NCBI GenBank assembly: GCA_017652965.1
Contig: JAGBZZ010000060.1
Span: forward strand, 1 to 13,095
Direction: 5' to 3'
Length of the DNA stretch: 13,095 bases
From: Clostridia bacterium
GTDB lineage: Bacteria; Bacillota_A; Clostridia; Oscillospirales; CAG-272
Shown here: piece after piece, positions 6,666 to 13,095 of the stretch
Position numbering within the stretch: the stretch's first letter is position 1
Layout of the letters: every line of letters begins with the position of its first letter
Program-made: the position numbers and the translations under genes
The notes under the pieces: generated by a model
Told to the model about the DNA's origin: nothing
Database searches by the model: none
What the model saw: the letters and a program-made list of their open reading frames with translations, nothing else

Positions 6666-8057
6666 TTATTTATCTGCCTTTTTTCGGCGGAAGATCTGAC
6701 GGCGGAAAAGGATAAGGTTCAGAACGAGGAAGAACGCGGCAAGGATCGCGAGGGTGAGATACGGCTCGACCGGTGCGAGGGTCGCAAGCAGCATCAGCGG
6801 GAAGCCGAAGGCAATAGCCGGGAAGTTCTGATACACCAGGTTGTCGGCCGCGGGGGTCTCATAGGCGGGGTCCAGCTCGCGAAGGAGGATGATCCCGGTC
6901 GAGGCGGTGCCCGTCAGCATCCCGTACATCATAAGGAACTGCTCCTCCTTGTAGTCCGGGAAGAGCTTTTTCGCCACAAAGCGATTGTAGAAGTAAGTAG
7001 CAAACGCCCCGACGACCCCGAGGAGCAAAAGGATCGGCCAATAGCCCTCAAGGACCTCGATGCGGATGGCGGCAATACCGGCCACCACCATAATATCAAA
7101 GCAGAAGCCGCTGATGCGGTCCATCAAAAAGCCGTTGACGTACTGGCGGTGCATGATCCCGCGGCGGCGCAGATACCCACACCCGACCCGCAGGACGGTG
7201 GCGATCAGAACGCCGATGAGGAAGTTAAAGCCAAACAGCACCGAGCGGAAGCCGGGGACCAGCGTGCCGAGCAAAAGGAGCAGCCCGTGCGCCGCCATAT
7301 ACGCGCCAAAGACGAAGGCAAACTGGACCGAAAGCTTATCCACGCTCCCGTTCATCGGGGGCTCATCCGTCGCCTGCACGTCCTCGGTGCTCATCGCCTC
7401 GGTGCCCTCATCCTCGTGGACGATCACAGCCCCGCGCCGACGGAGGAGGTTCAGATGGATGACCCCGCCGATCGCGGCAGAGAGGAAGCCGAAGGCCGCG
7501 ATCGTCAGCCCGAAGCTCCGCCCGCCGACAAAGCCGTAGTCGGTCTCATAGATGGTGCCGTAGTTGAGGGCCTGCCCGGTCCCCTGCCCGTAGCCGAAGG
7601 GGAGGAGGAGCCCCGAGGCGGGGAACAGCTCCTTCACGATAAGGGCGGCGACGACCGTGATGCCCATACCGAGCACCCCCTGCAGGAGGTAGGTCGAAAC
7701 GGTGGTCACGCCGGTGTCAAAGATCTCACCGTTGCGCTTGAGGCCGTGCTTGCCCTTGGAGGGCTTGAAGGCCGTGGCAATGAAGCCGAGCGCCAGGGCG
7801 TGATAGGTGATGACCTCAAGCTCTGTCGCCCCGTTCCCGCCAAAATAGGTGGTGTTAAAGAAGAGCTTCCCCGTGATGGCCTCATAGACGACCGAGATCA
7901 CAAGGAGCATAAGCCCGCCGAGCACCGCCGTCGGGATCAGCGAATTGCGGAGGAAGGGGACCTTCCTTTTGACGATGTTGGCGGCAAGCAGACTGATCAG
8001 CAGCGTGCCGAGGAGCGAGATGCCGCCCCATACACTAAATTCCCAGAAATTCTGCAT
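6666..8057 (-). CDS. Sodium/glutamate-type symporter (GltS family)
   Basis: This 463-residue polytopic membrane protein has about 10-12 helices in two halves. The first half ends in a long hydrophilic loop (about 206-240, rich in Glu and Asp), the second starts near 242. Each half has a Gly-rich re-entrant-like segment: FGYGQGTGQALNYG (154-167) and MYGMLTGTASTGIILLRE (377-394), comparable to the pseudo-symmetric motifs of GltS transporters. The substrate is probably glutamate or another carboxylate, driven by Na+, but this follows only from the family. The ATG at 8057 has AAGGAAGG 8 nt upstream and lies inside the end of the acyltransferase gene (23-bp overlap), so translation is probably coupled. 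Family assignment is from motif memory rather than alignment. Confidence 0.78.
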   Translation of the reverse strand: MQNFWEFSVWGGISLLGTLLISLLAANIVKRKVPFLRNSLIPTAVLGGLMLLVISVVYEAITGKLFFNTTYFGGNGATELEVITYHALALGFIATAFKPSKGKHGLKRNGEIFDTGVTTVSTYLLQGVLGMGITVVAALIVKELFPASGLLLPFGYGQGTGQALNYGTIYETDYGFVGGRSFGLTIAAFGFLSAAIGGVIHLNLLRRRGAVIVHEDEGTEAMSTEDVQATDEPPMNGSVDKLSVQFAFVFGAYMAAHGLLLLLGTLVPGFRSVLFGFNFLIGVLIATVLRVGCGYLRRRGIMHRQYVNGFLMDRISGFCFDIMVVAGIAAIRIEVLEGYWPILLLLGVVGAFATYFYNRFVAKKLFPDYKEEQFLMMYGMLTGTASTGIILLRELDPAYETPAADNLVYQNFPAIAFGFPLMLLATLAPVEPYLTLAILAAFFLVLNLILFRRQIFRRKKADK

Positions 8058-9246
8058 AACGGTTTCCTTCCTTTTCGTTTTTTACGCGGTAGTAGACGTG
8101 CATATACTTGAGGGCACAAAAGCGGGCATCCGCCTTCAGCTGGACGATCTCGGCCCCCACGTAAATATTCAGCTTGTTCCGCCCGAGGACCGAAACGGCC
8201 GTCACGGTATCAAAGGGGATCACCCGTATCTCGTCCCCCGCCGCAACGGTGTAGCGGTCGGCATACACCGCAAGGGTCGCCCGCTCGCAAAGAAGGCGCC
8301 GCCGTGAGAAGGGGATGACCTCAAGGAGTGACACAGAGTCCTCAAAGAGGGGGGTATCCGCATACGGGGCAAGGTCAAGGGCGCGGATGGCATCCTCGCC
8401 CGCCGCATACCACTCCCCGATCTCGCGGTAGGGGAAGTCAAAGCCACAGCCGGCAAGGCTCTTGTCAGCGCGGTACTCCACCTCCCGCCCACAGGAGGTA
8501 CAGCGGACGTACGCCCCGTGGCTCCAAAGCCGCACAATGCCGCAGAAGGGGCAGGTGTAGAGCGCCCGCTCGAGATACTCGGCGCGGTGCTTGTGGGGAT
8601 AGCACCCACCGGGGGTGCTTTCATTGGCGGACAGCTCCCGGCAAAGCAGGGCATACAGCTCCCCGTCACTCATCGCGGCGATCTCCTCGGGCTCAATAAC
8701 GCGGGTGACGGCCGCCGTCATACGGCCGCGGCGCACGACATCGCTCCATCTGGGATGCACCCCGTAGCCGCCCTCACAGCGGACGACGGCAACCGGCATC
8801 CGCAGGGCCCGCAAAAACGGGGCGATGGTCTCCTTCATATGACCCGTCCTGCCGCTGTAGGTACGGTTCCCCTCGGGGAACACGGCAATACTGCCCCCCT
8901 CACGGCCGACCCGCATCGCCGTCATCACGGCGCGGGCATCGGTGGCCGATTTGCGGATCGGGATCGGCGCGACAAGAAAGCTGATAAGGCGCGAGACCCA
9001 GCCGAGAGAAAAGATATCCTCAGAGGCAAGGTAGTAGACAGGGCGCCGCAGGATCATGGAGATAAAAAACTGGTCAAAGGCCGTCTGATGGTTCATCACG
9101 GCCACAACCGGGCGCTTATCCCGAAAGGGCTTTACGCGGATGCGGTACCGCAGCCAACTGATCGTATACACAAAGGGGTAAAGGATCGCAAAAAACAGGC
9201 GGTGGCGCGGGCGCACCCAGGGGCGCCTTTTGCTCTTCTTCTTCAT
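8035..9246 (-). CDS. PlsC-like 1-acylglycerol-3-phosphate acyltransferase fused to a zinc ribbon and a C-terminal domain
   Basis: This 403-residue protein starts with a basic tail and one hydrophobic helix (about 16-34), followed by the acyltransferase domain. It shows NHQTAFD (52-58, catalytic H53 and D58), VAPIPIRKS (92-100) and FPEGNRT (123-129). The family transfers an acyl chain to lysophosphatidic acid at the inner membrane face. Ordinary PlsC proteins end near residue 240. Here a CPFCG...CTSCG zinc ribbon (C232, C235, C249, C252) and a further domain follow (about 300-390), whose beta-rich repeat pattern with FDTVTAVSVLGRNKLNIYV (345-363) resembles a PH/GRAM-like lipid-binding fold. 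That last assignment is weak. The ATG at 9246 has GGGAGG about 5 nt upstream. It is the first gene of the operon. Confidence 0.87.
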   Translation of the reverse strand: MKKKSKRRPWVRPRHRLFFAILYPFVYTISWLRYRIRVKPFRDKRPVVAVMNHQTAFDQFFISMILRRPVYYLASEDIFSLGWVSRLISFLVAPIPIRKSATDARAVMTAMRVGREGGSIAVFPEGNRTYSGRTGHMKETIAPFLRALRMPVAVVRCEGGYGVHPRWSDVVRRGRMTAAVTRVIEPEEIAAMSDGELYALLCRELSANESTPGGCYPHKHRAEYLERALYTCPFCGIVRLWSHGAYVRCTSCGREVEYRADKSLAGCGFDFPYREIGEWYAAGEDAIRALDLAPYADTPLFEDSVSLLEVIPFSRRRLLCERATLAVYADRYTVAAGDEIRVIPFDTVTAVSVLGRNKLNIYVGAEIVQLKADARFCALKYMHVYYRVKNEKEGNRYAEFLGI

Positions 9247-9290
9247 GCCTACCTCCCTTTATCCGAATTTGCGAAAAAAACAGTTACCCT

Positions 9291-9319
9291 ATTATACCAT
9301 ATAGCCCCGGAAATTACCA
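9291..9319 (-). promoter_or_regulatory. Promoter of the acyltransferase operon
   Basis: A perfect -10 TATAAT (9296-9291, minus strand) is preceded by extended -10 TGG. The -35 at 17 bp spacing is poor (TGGTAA), as is common where an extended -10 is present. The predicted start near 9284 leaves a leader of about 38 nt. Confidence 0.65.
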
Positions 9320-9392
9320 CCCCTCTTCTACACTTTTCGAAATTTATTTACGTTTTACCCCTCTCTTTCGCGGGGAGTTTCCCGAAAAAGCC

Positions 9393-9420
9393 TTGTATTT
9401 TTCGCAGAATGTGCTATAAT
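9393..9420 (+). promoter_or_regulatory. Promoter of the metallophosphoesterase gene
   Basis: TTGTAT (9393-9398) and a perfect TATAAT (9415-9420) are separated by 16 bp, with extended -10 TGC. Transcription should start near 9427, about 20 nt before the ATG. It is divergent from the acyltransferase promoter, with about 95 bp between the two -10 boxes' outer ends. Confidence 0.7.
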
Positions 9421-9447
9421 GGAGAAAAAAATCCGGAGGTTATATCC

Positions 9448-10560
9448 ATGTCCTTTCTTGCCTGTACCCCCACGGTCTTCGTGATCGGGGAGTTTTATGA
9501 GATCCTCTTGTACGCCAATGCGCCCGGGCTCTTTTCCCTTCGCATCGGGGAGGAGCTTTATTATGAGGAGAACTCGGGAGTCCTCTCCTCCGAGCGGCTC
9601 TTCGTGAAGATCCGCGTGCCGATGGCGGCCCTGGATGCGGCGGGCTCGTATACTGTCCTCTACCGCAAGACCGTCGAGCGCCGCTCCTACTTCTCGCTCT
9701 TTGAGGAGGAGGAGGAAGCAAGCTTTGCCTTCTCGCCCGTTCCGACCGAGGGGGATATCAACATCTACTATACGGCCGACGTCCACTATCACTTTGATAC
9801 GGCCGAGCACACCGTCACCTATTTCGGGGATGCGCTCCACCTGCTGATCGCCAACGGCGACCTTGGCGAGGTGGAAAAGCCCGAGGATTATCTCGACGTC
9901 TGCCGCTTCCTCGGCAATGCCACGGGCGGGCGTGTGCCCGTTGTGATGGCGCGCGGTAACCACGACACAAGAGGCCGCCTTGCCGAGCAGTTTACCGACT
10001 ACTTCCCCGCCGACGGGAAGAAGACCTACTTCACCGTCTCGCTCCCCGCCTTCACCGCCCTCGTCCTTGACTGCGGCGAGGACAAGTGGGACAACCACGC
10101 GGAGTACGGCGGAGGCCACAACGGTGCGAAGGTCTATAACGGCACCAACGTCTTTGAGCGCTACCGGCAGGAGGAGCTTGCCTACCTGAAAGCCCTCACC
10201 CTTAAGAAGGATCGCCCCGTGATCGCCATCTCGCACATCTGCCCGTCCATGACCGCGAAGGAAAAGGACAGCATCTTCAACATCGAAAAGGAGACCTACG
10301 CCGCCTGGAACCGTGAGCTCGAACGCCTCGGGGTGGACGTGATGCTGTGCGGCCACCTGCACAAGACCTTTGTGCTCGATCGGCACGATGAGCGCGCCAC
10401 CACCGACAACCCCTACCCCGTCCTTGTCGGCTCCTCGATGGTCTACTCGGGCAAGGAGATCGTGGGCACGGCCATCACCCTGAAGCGGGATCGCCTTGTC
10501 TACCGCTTCACCGATCAGGAGCACGCCGTCCGCGAAGAGGGCGAGATCCTGTTTGACTGA
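9448..10560 (+). CDS. Calcineurin-like metallophosphoesterase with an N-terminal beta-rich domain
   Basis: This 370-residue protein has an N-terminal domain (about 1-98) of alternating beta-strand character, reminiscent of the Ig/fibronectin-like domains that precede purple-acid-phosphatase-type enzymes; this is an inference. The dinuclear-metal phosphoesterase domain follows: DVH (111-113), NGDLG (136-140, D138), GNHD (170-173), SHICP (262-266, H263) and GHLH (302-305). No signal peptide or membrane segment is visible, so it is probably cytoplasmic. The ATG at 9448 is supported by GGAGG 8 nt upstream and by the promoter; the frame is open far upstream only because it reads antisense to the acyltransferase gene. 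It is transcribed alone and closed by a shared terminator. The substrate is unknown. Confidence 0.88.
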   Translation: MSFLACTPTVFVIGEFYEILLYANAPGLFSLRIGEELYYEENSGVLSSERLFVKIRVPMAALDAAGSYTVLYRKTVERRSYFSLFEEEEEASFAFSPVPTEGDINIYYTADVHYHFDTAEHTVTYFGDALHLLIANGDLGEVEKPEDYLDVCRFLGNATGGRVPVVMARGNHDTRGRLAEQFTDYFPADGKKTYFTVSLPAFTALVLDCGEDKWDNHAEYGGGHNGAKVYNGTNVFERYRQEELAYLKALTLKKDRPVIAISHICPSMTAKEKDSIFNIEKETYAAWNRELERLGVDVMLCGHLHKTFVLDRHDERATTDNPYPVLVGSSMVYSGKEIVGTAITLKRDRLVYRFTDQEHAVREEGEILFD

Positions 10561-10574
10561 ACCGCTCCTCATAA

Positions 10575-10611
10575 AAAAATTCCTCCGTGCATTCGGCACG
10601 GAGGAATTTTT
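10575..10611. terminator. Bidirectional terminator between convergent genes
   Basis: A perfect 16-bp stem (10575-10590 with 10596-10611, loop ATTCG) has A- and T-runs at its ends. It serves the metallophosphoesterase on the plus strand and the 800-residue membrane protein on the minus strand, whose stop codon is 9 bp away. Confidence 0.92.
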
Positions 10612-10619
10612 GCTTTTTG

Positions 10620-13022
10620 TCAAGCATCCTTGCGGAGGTCGTCATCCGATATCGCGCTGACGTTGCGAAGGTCACGGTGGCGCTTTGTTAAGTGGTTGGT
10701 GGCCTCGCCGTATACGTACCCCTCCGAGCGCATATAGGCGTTCCAGCGGATATGCTCGATGGCACCGATCGCCCGGAGGGCCTCCTCGCTCCGCTCATCC
10801 CACGGAAGCCAAAGCTCGGGGATCTGCTCGCCGCCACGCTCGACCGTCGGGACGCTGAGCAGCCCCTCGCTGACAAGGGCGGCACGCAGGCGCTCGGCGA
10901 GAGCCTTGGCGAGGGAGGAGCGGTGGTTATATTCGTTCGCAAAGAAGCCGTCCTCATAGCGCCGCCGCAGGGCGGCAAGGAGCGCACGCCTCTCGGAGGC
11001 GCTCATGTTACGCTTGCGGGAGGAATAGCGCTCATACGCCTCGGGGTAGCAGACGGCATAGAAGGCATCCAGCTCGTCCGTCAGGCTGAGGATGCGGCCG
11101 AGGAGGCGCTCCTCCTCGGCGGCAAAGCGGGCCCGCTCCTCTGCCGGGAGTGCCTGGGTGGCGGCAAGCCTCGCCTTGGCGGCAATGCGGTCGTACTGCA
11201 GGCCGTAGCGGATGTGAGTATAAAGCCCGGCCGTCAGCATCTCCGAATTTAGGAGGGTGTCCACCGAGTAGAAGGTGTCCACGTCCCCCAGCATATGGAT
11301 GTTGTAGGGCTGCCTGCGTACATTGGCACCGACGGTATAGGGGGGCTCACTGCCGTCCTCGGGGATGACCCCCATCATCGCGGCATAGTCCGAATCGTAC
11401 ACCACCGTCTCAATGTCGGGGCGATAGCCGCCGTCAAGCGAGCAGAAGAAGGTGCGGAGCGCCGAGGCAACCGTGATATTGCGCTTATCGCTGCCGAGGG
11501 CCACGAACACGTGGGTCACGCGCGGCAGGGCACGGAGGCGCTCGAGGAAGGCGGTGCCCTCGGCGTTGATCCCACCAAGGACCTCAAGGCGGCAGTTGGC
11601 ATCCCCCACCTCATCCTCGCCCCGTTTTGAAAGCGAAGCGGCGCGGCTCATAAGCTCGGGCATCGAAAGGGAGAGCCGGTCGGCGGCCTCGCTGTCCTCG
11701 TCAAAGGCGGTGATACGGAGCGAAAAGCCGGGCATCTGGGCGTACCAGGAGAGCGCCCGGAGCATCTCGGTGCCGTACTGGCCGAGCCCCACGATCAGCG
11801 CGTGGATCTCGCCGCCGTTCTGTTCCTTGGCGCGGCGGAAGAGGCGCAAGCCGTAGCGGTCAAGGTTGTGGTAGATGAGCGAGCGGACGTCATCCAGCCG
11901 CAGGACCCTCTGATGCTCGGGCGCAAGGCTGCAAAGCTCCTCCCAGGTGCGAAGGCAGCCGAAAAGGCGGACACGCTCGCCCCGCCGCGCGCGCGCACGC
12001 TCCTTTCGGAGCGAGGCAAGGGCCTCGTCGATCAGGGCGCCCAGGGGTCTATCCCGATTTTCGGGTCTGCCGCGGGCGGCAAGCGCGCGCTCCTCGGCGC
12101 GGGCAAGGAGGGCCGCCTCTTCCCTTTTTTCATCCCGCTTCGGGGTCAGGGTGAAGCGGCGGCGCTTCTGATAGGAGCGTGCCGAGAGATACAGCTCGCT
12201 TTCCCGGCTACCCGAGAACAGATAGAGGGTGACCGCGCGGTCATCGTAGGTTTTCATGATATGGGTGGCATAGCGGAGCTTTTCGCCCTCGCCGCGCAGG
12301 CGCTCTGCCTGCTTGTCCGCAAGGAGGTAAAAGGACAGGCGTCGGCCGCCGAACGGCAAAAGGCGGAAATGGATGGATTCGAGATCCCGGCGCAAAAGGA
12401 TCGCCCCCAGCCGCTCTGCCTGCGGTACAAGCTCATACCCCGCATCCCCGTCCACGTCGCGGATGTTGGTGAAGACGATCACCGACCGCAGGAAGAAGGG
12501 GCGCTTCTTCTCGGCATCGGCAAGGCTCTTGGCCAGGGCCAGGCTGTGGGGATTCAGCTCCGAGAAGATGTGCGCCGCGCGGAAAAAGGACAGGCGGTAG
12601 CGCGCCATCGCCGAAAAGTTTTTGACAAACGAAAGGAGAAAGCCGAAGGTGAGAAGCGGGGCAAACAGGTGGAGAAGGATCGCAAGGAGGCGGTAGTAGC
12701 CAAAAAGCTCGGTGGGGAGAAGCTCGGCAAGCGTCTCCATTGTGCCAAAGTAATCCCCCTCGCCAAAAAAGGTGCTCATTGCCTTGATAAAGGCCCCTAC
12801 CGCCGCGGTGATGACCCCAAGGGGATCGGTCGGACTCTCGTGAGCGATAAAGGAGATCGGGAAAAAGAAGACCGCAAGCGAGAGCAGGGTCCCCACGATC
12901 AGGAGGTTGGTGGGCGAGAGGCCCTTTTTGGTACGGCGGAACAGGGGTGCTGTCGACCACGCCACAAGCAGGGAGGCAAGGAAGGTGACGGCCGCAATGA
13001 AAAGTGGGATCCTATACAGCAT
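10620..13022 (-). CDS. Membrane protein with tandem RCK/TrkA-N-like Rossmann regions and a RyR-like C-terminus (putative ligand-gated channel or sensor)
   Basis: This 800-residue protein begins with hydrophobic helices at about 5-22, 39-60 and 108-134. Between the last two lies a re-entrant-looking helix (68-84) followed by STFFGEGDYFG (83-93), which resembles a K+-channel filter pattern (GxGD) with Glu for the usual Tyr. Two Rossmann-like regions follow. Region one (about 150-280) has HIFSELNPHSLALAKSL and SVIVFTNI; region two (about 406-550) has a classical LIVGLGQYGTE loop (409-419) and FVALGSDKRNI. A highly charged linker (281-350) separates them. The C-terminus (about 690-790) contains EHIRWNAYMRSEGYVYG and KRHRDL, the pattern of bacterial RyR domains. 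The ATG at 13022 has AAAGGAG 7 nt upstream, within the end of the preceding gene. No enzyme motif is visible; ion conduction is a hypothesis only. Confidence 0.8.
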   Translation of the reverse strand: MLYRIPLFIAAVTFLASLLVAWSTAPLFRRTKKGLSPTNLLIVGTLLSLAVFFFPISFIAHESPTDPLGVITAAVGAFIKAMSTFFGEGDYFGTMETLAELLPTELFGYYRLLAILLHLFAPLLTFGFLLSFVKNFSAMARYRLSFFRAAHIFSELNPHSLALAKSLADAEKKRPFFLRSVIVFTNIRDVDGDAGYELVPQAERLGAILLRRDLESIHFRLLPFGGRRLSFYLLADKQAERLRGEGEKLRYATHIMKTYDDRAVTLYLFSGSRESELYLSARSYQKRRRFTLTPKRDEKREEAALLARAEERALAARGRPENRDRPLGALIDEALASLRKERARARRGERVRLFGCLRTWEELCSLAPEHQRVLRLDDVRSLIYHNLDRYGLRLFRRAKEQNGGEIHALIVGLGQYGTEMLRALSWYAQMPGFSLRITAFDEDSEAADRLSLSMPELMSRAASLSKRGEDEVGDANCRLEVLGGINAEGTAFLERLRALPRVTHVFVALGSDKRNITVASALRTFFCSLDGGYRPDIETVVYDSDYAAMMGVIPEDGSEPPYTVGANVRRQPYNIHMLGDVDTFYSVDTLLNSEMLTAGLYTHIRYGLQYDRIAAKARLAATQALPAEERARFAAEEERLLGRILSLTDELDAFYAVCYPEAYERYSSRKRNMSASERRALLAALRRRYEDGFFANEYNHRSSLAKALAERLRAALVSEGLLSVPTVERGGEQIPELWLPWDERSEEALRAIGAIEHIRWNAYMRSEGYVYGEATNHLTKRHRDLRNVSAISDDDLRKDA

Positions 13023-13026
13023 AGCC

Positions 13027-13095
13027 TTACTCCTTTACGATACGGAAGCCGAGCTTGCGGATGAGGCGAAGCGTCTCACGGGAGGTCGCCCGGTC
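13027..13095 (-). CDS. C-terminal end of an unidentified gene, cut by the window edge
   Basis: Only the last 22 codons and the stop (TAA at 13029-13027) are present. The tail ends in TLRLIRKLGFRIVKE, which is too short to identify. The next gene starts 4 bp later and uses AAAGGAG inside this coding end as its ribosome binding site, so the two are clearly in one operon. The reading frame is inferred from that spacing and from the absence of stops in it. Confidence 0.55.
   Translation of the reverse strand, partial: DRATSRETLRLIRKLGFRIVKE

Noticed and set aside
8518..9447. Upstream in-frame extension of the metallophosphoesterase
   Set aside because: It runs antisense to the acyltransferase and crosses the promoter; the ATG at 9448 has its own ribosome binding site.
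9355..10623. Minus-strand open frame of 422 codons
   Set aside because: It is the complement of the metallophosphoesterase gene, which has clear catalytic motifs, promoter and ribosome binding site.
11802..13064. Plus-strand open frame of 420 codons
   Set aside because: It is antisense to the 800-residue membrane protein and has low-complexity composition without domain signals.
1..13095. CRISPR arrays, tRNA or rRNA genes, riboswitches, phage genes
   Set aside because: No regularly spaced direct repeats, cloverleaf signatures, rRNA segments or integrase-type genes were seen on either strand.

Overview
This is a GC-rich window from what looks like a Firmicutes (Clostridia-type, plausibly gut-associated) chromosome. 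The grounds are strong AGGAGG-type ribosome binding sites, sigma-A promoters with extended -10 boxes, a Gram-positive capsule phosphatase/kinase module (PHP-type CpsB, BY-kinase CpsD, CpsC), and an intergenic MITE of the 'CCTCCCTT..AAGGGAGG' kind that I recall from clostridial genomes. No species can be named from the sequence alone.

Layout. (1) Positions 94-4320, minus strand: a four-gene exopolysaccharide unit read right to left. It holds a CpsC/Wzz-like chain-length regulator, a CpsD tyrosine kinase, a CpsB PHP phosphatase and a membrane-bound nucleotide-sugar 4,6-dehydratase. A clear promoter lies at 4421-4449 and a terminator at 42-71. (2) 4647-5351, plus strand: a CinA-C/PncC nicotinamide-nucleotide amidase with an unusual N-terminal extension, fired from a promoter divergent to the capsule one. 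(3) 5352-5800: a gene-free stretch with a cluster of small hairpins, a 134-bp MITE-like element and a long bidirectional terminator. (4) 5801-9246, minus strand: a three-gene operon of a PlsC-like acyltransferase fused to a zinc ribbon and a C-terminal domain, a GltS-type symporter and an endonuclease/exonuclease/phosphatase-fold hydrolase. (5) 9448-10560, plus strand: a metallophosphoesterase with an N-terminal beta-rich domain. (6) 10620-13022, minus strand: an 800-residue membrane protein with a channel-like N-terminus, two Rossmann (RCK/TrkA-N-like) regions and a RyR-like C-terminus. It starts 4 bp after the stop of a gene that is cut off by the right edge.

How the genes work together. 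CpsC and CpsD form a membrane kinase complex, CpsB removes the phosphates, and the dehydratase makes a modified UDP-sugar for the polymer; no glycosyltransferase is present here. The acyltransferase operon may link lipid synthesis to transport, but the shared role is unknown. The most unusual locus is the 800-residue protein: its layout resembles RCK-gated ion channels, with a GxGD loop between two membrane segments, yet it carries a RyR-like tail. It is the best candidate for an undescribed system in the window, and its partner gene lies beyond the right edge.
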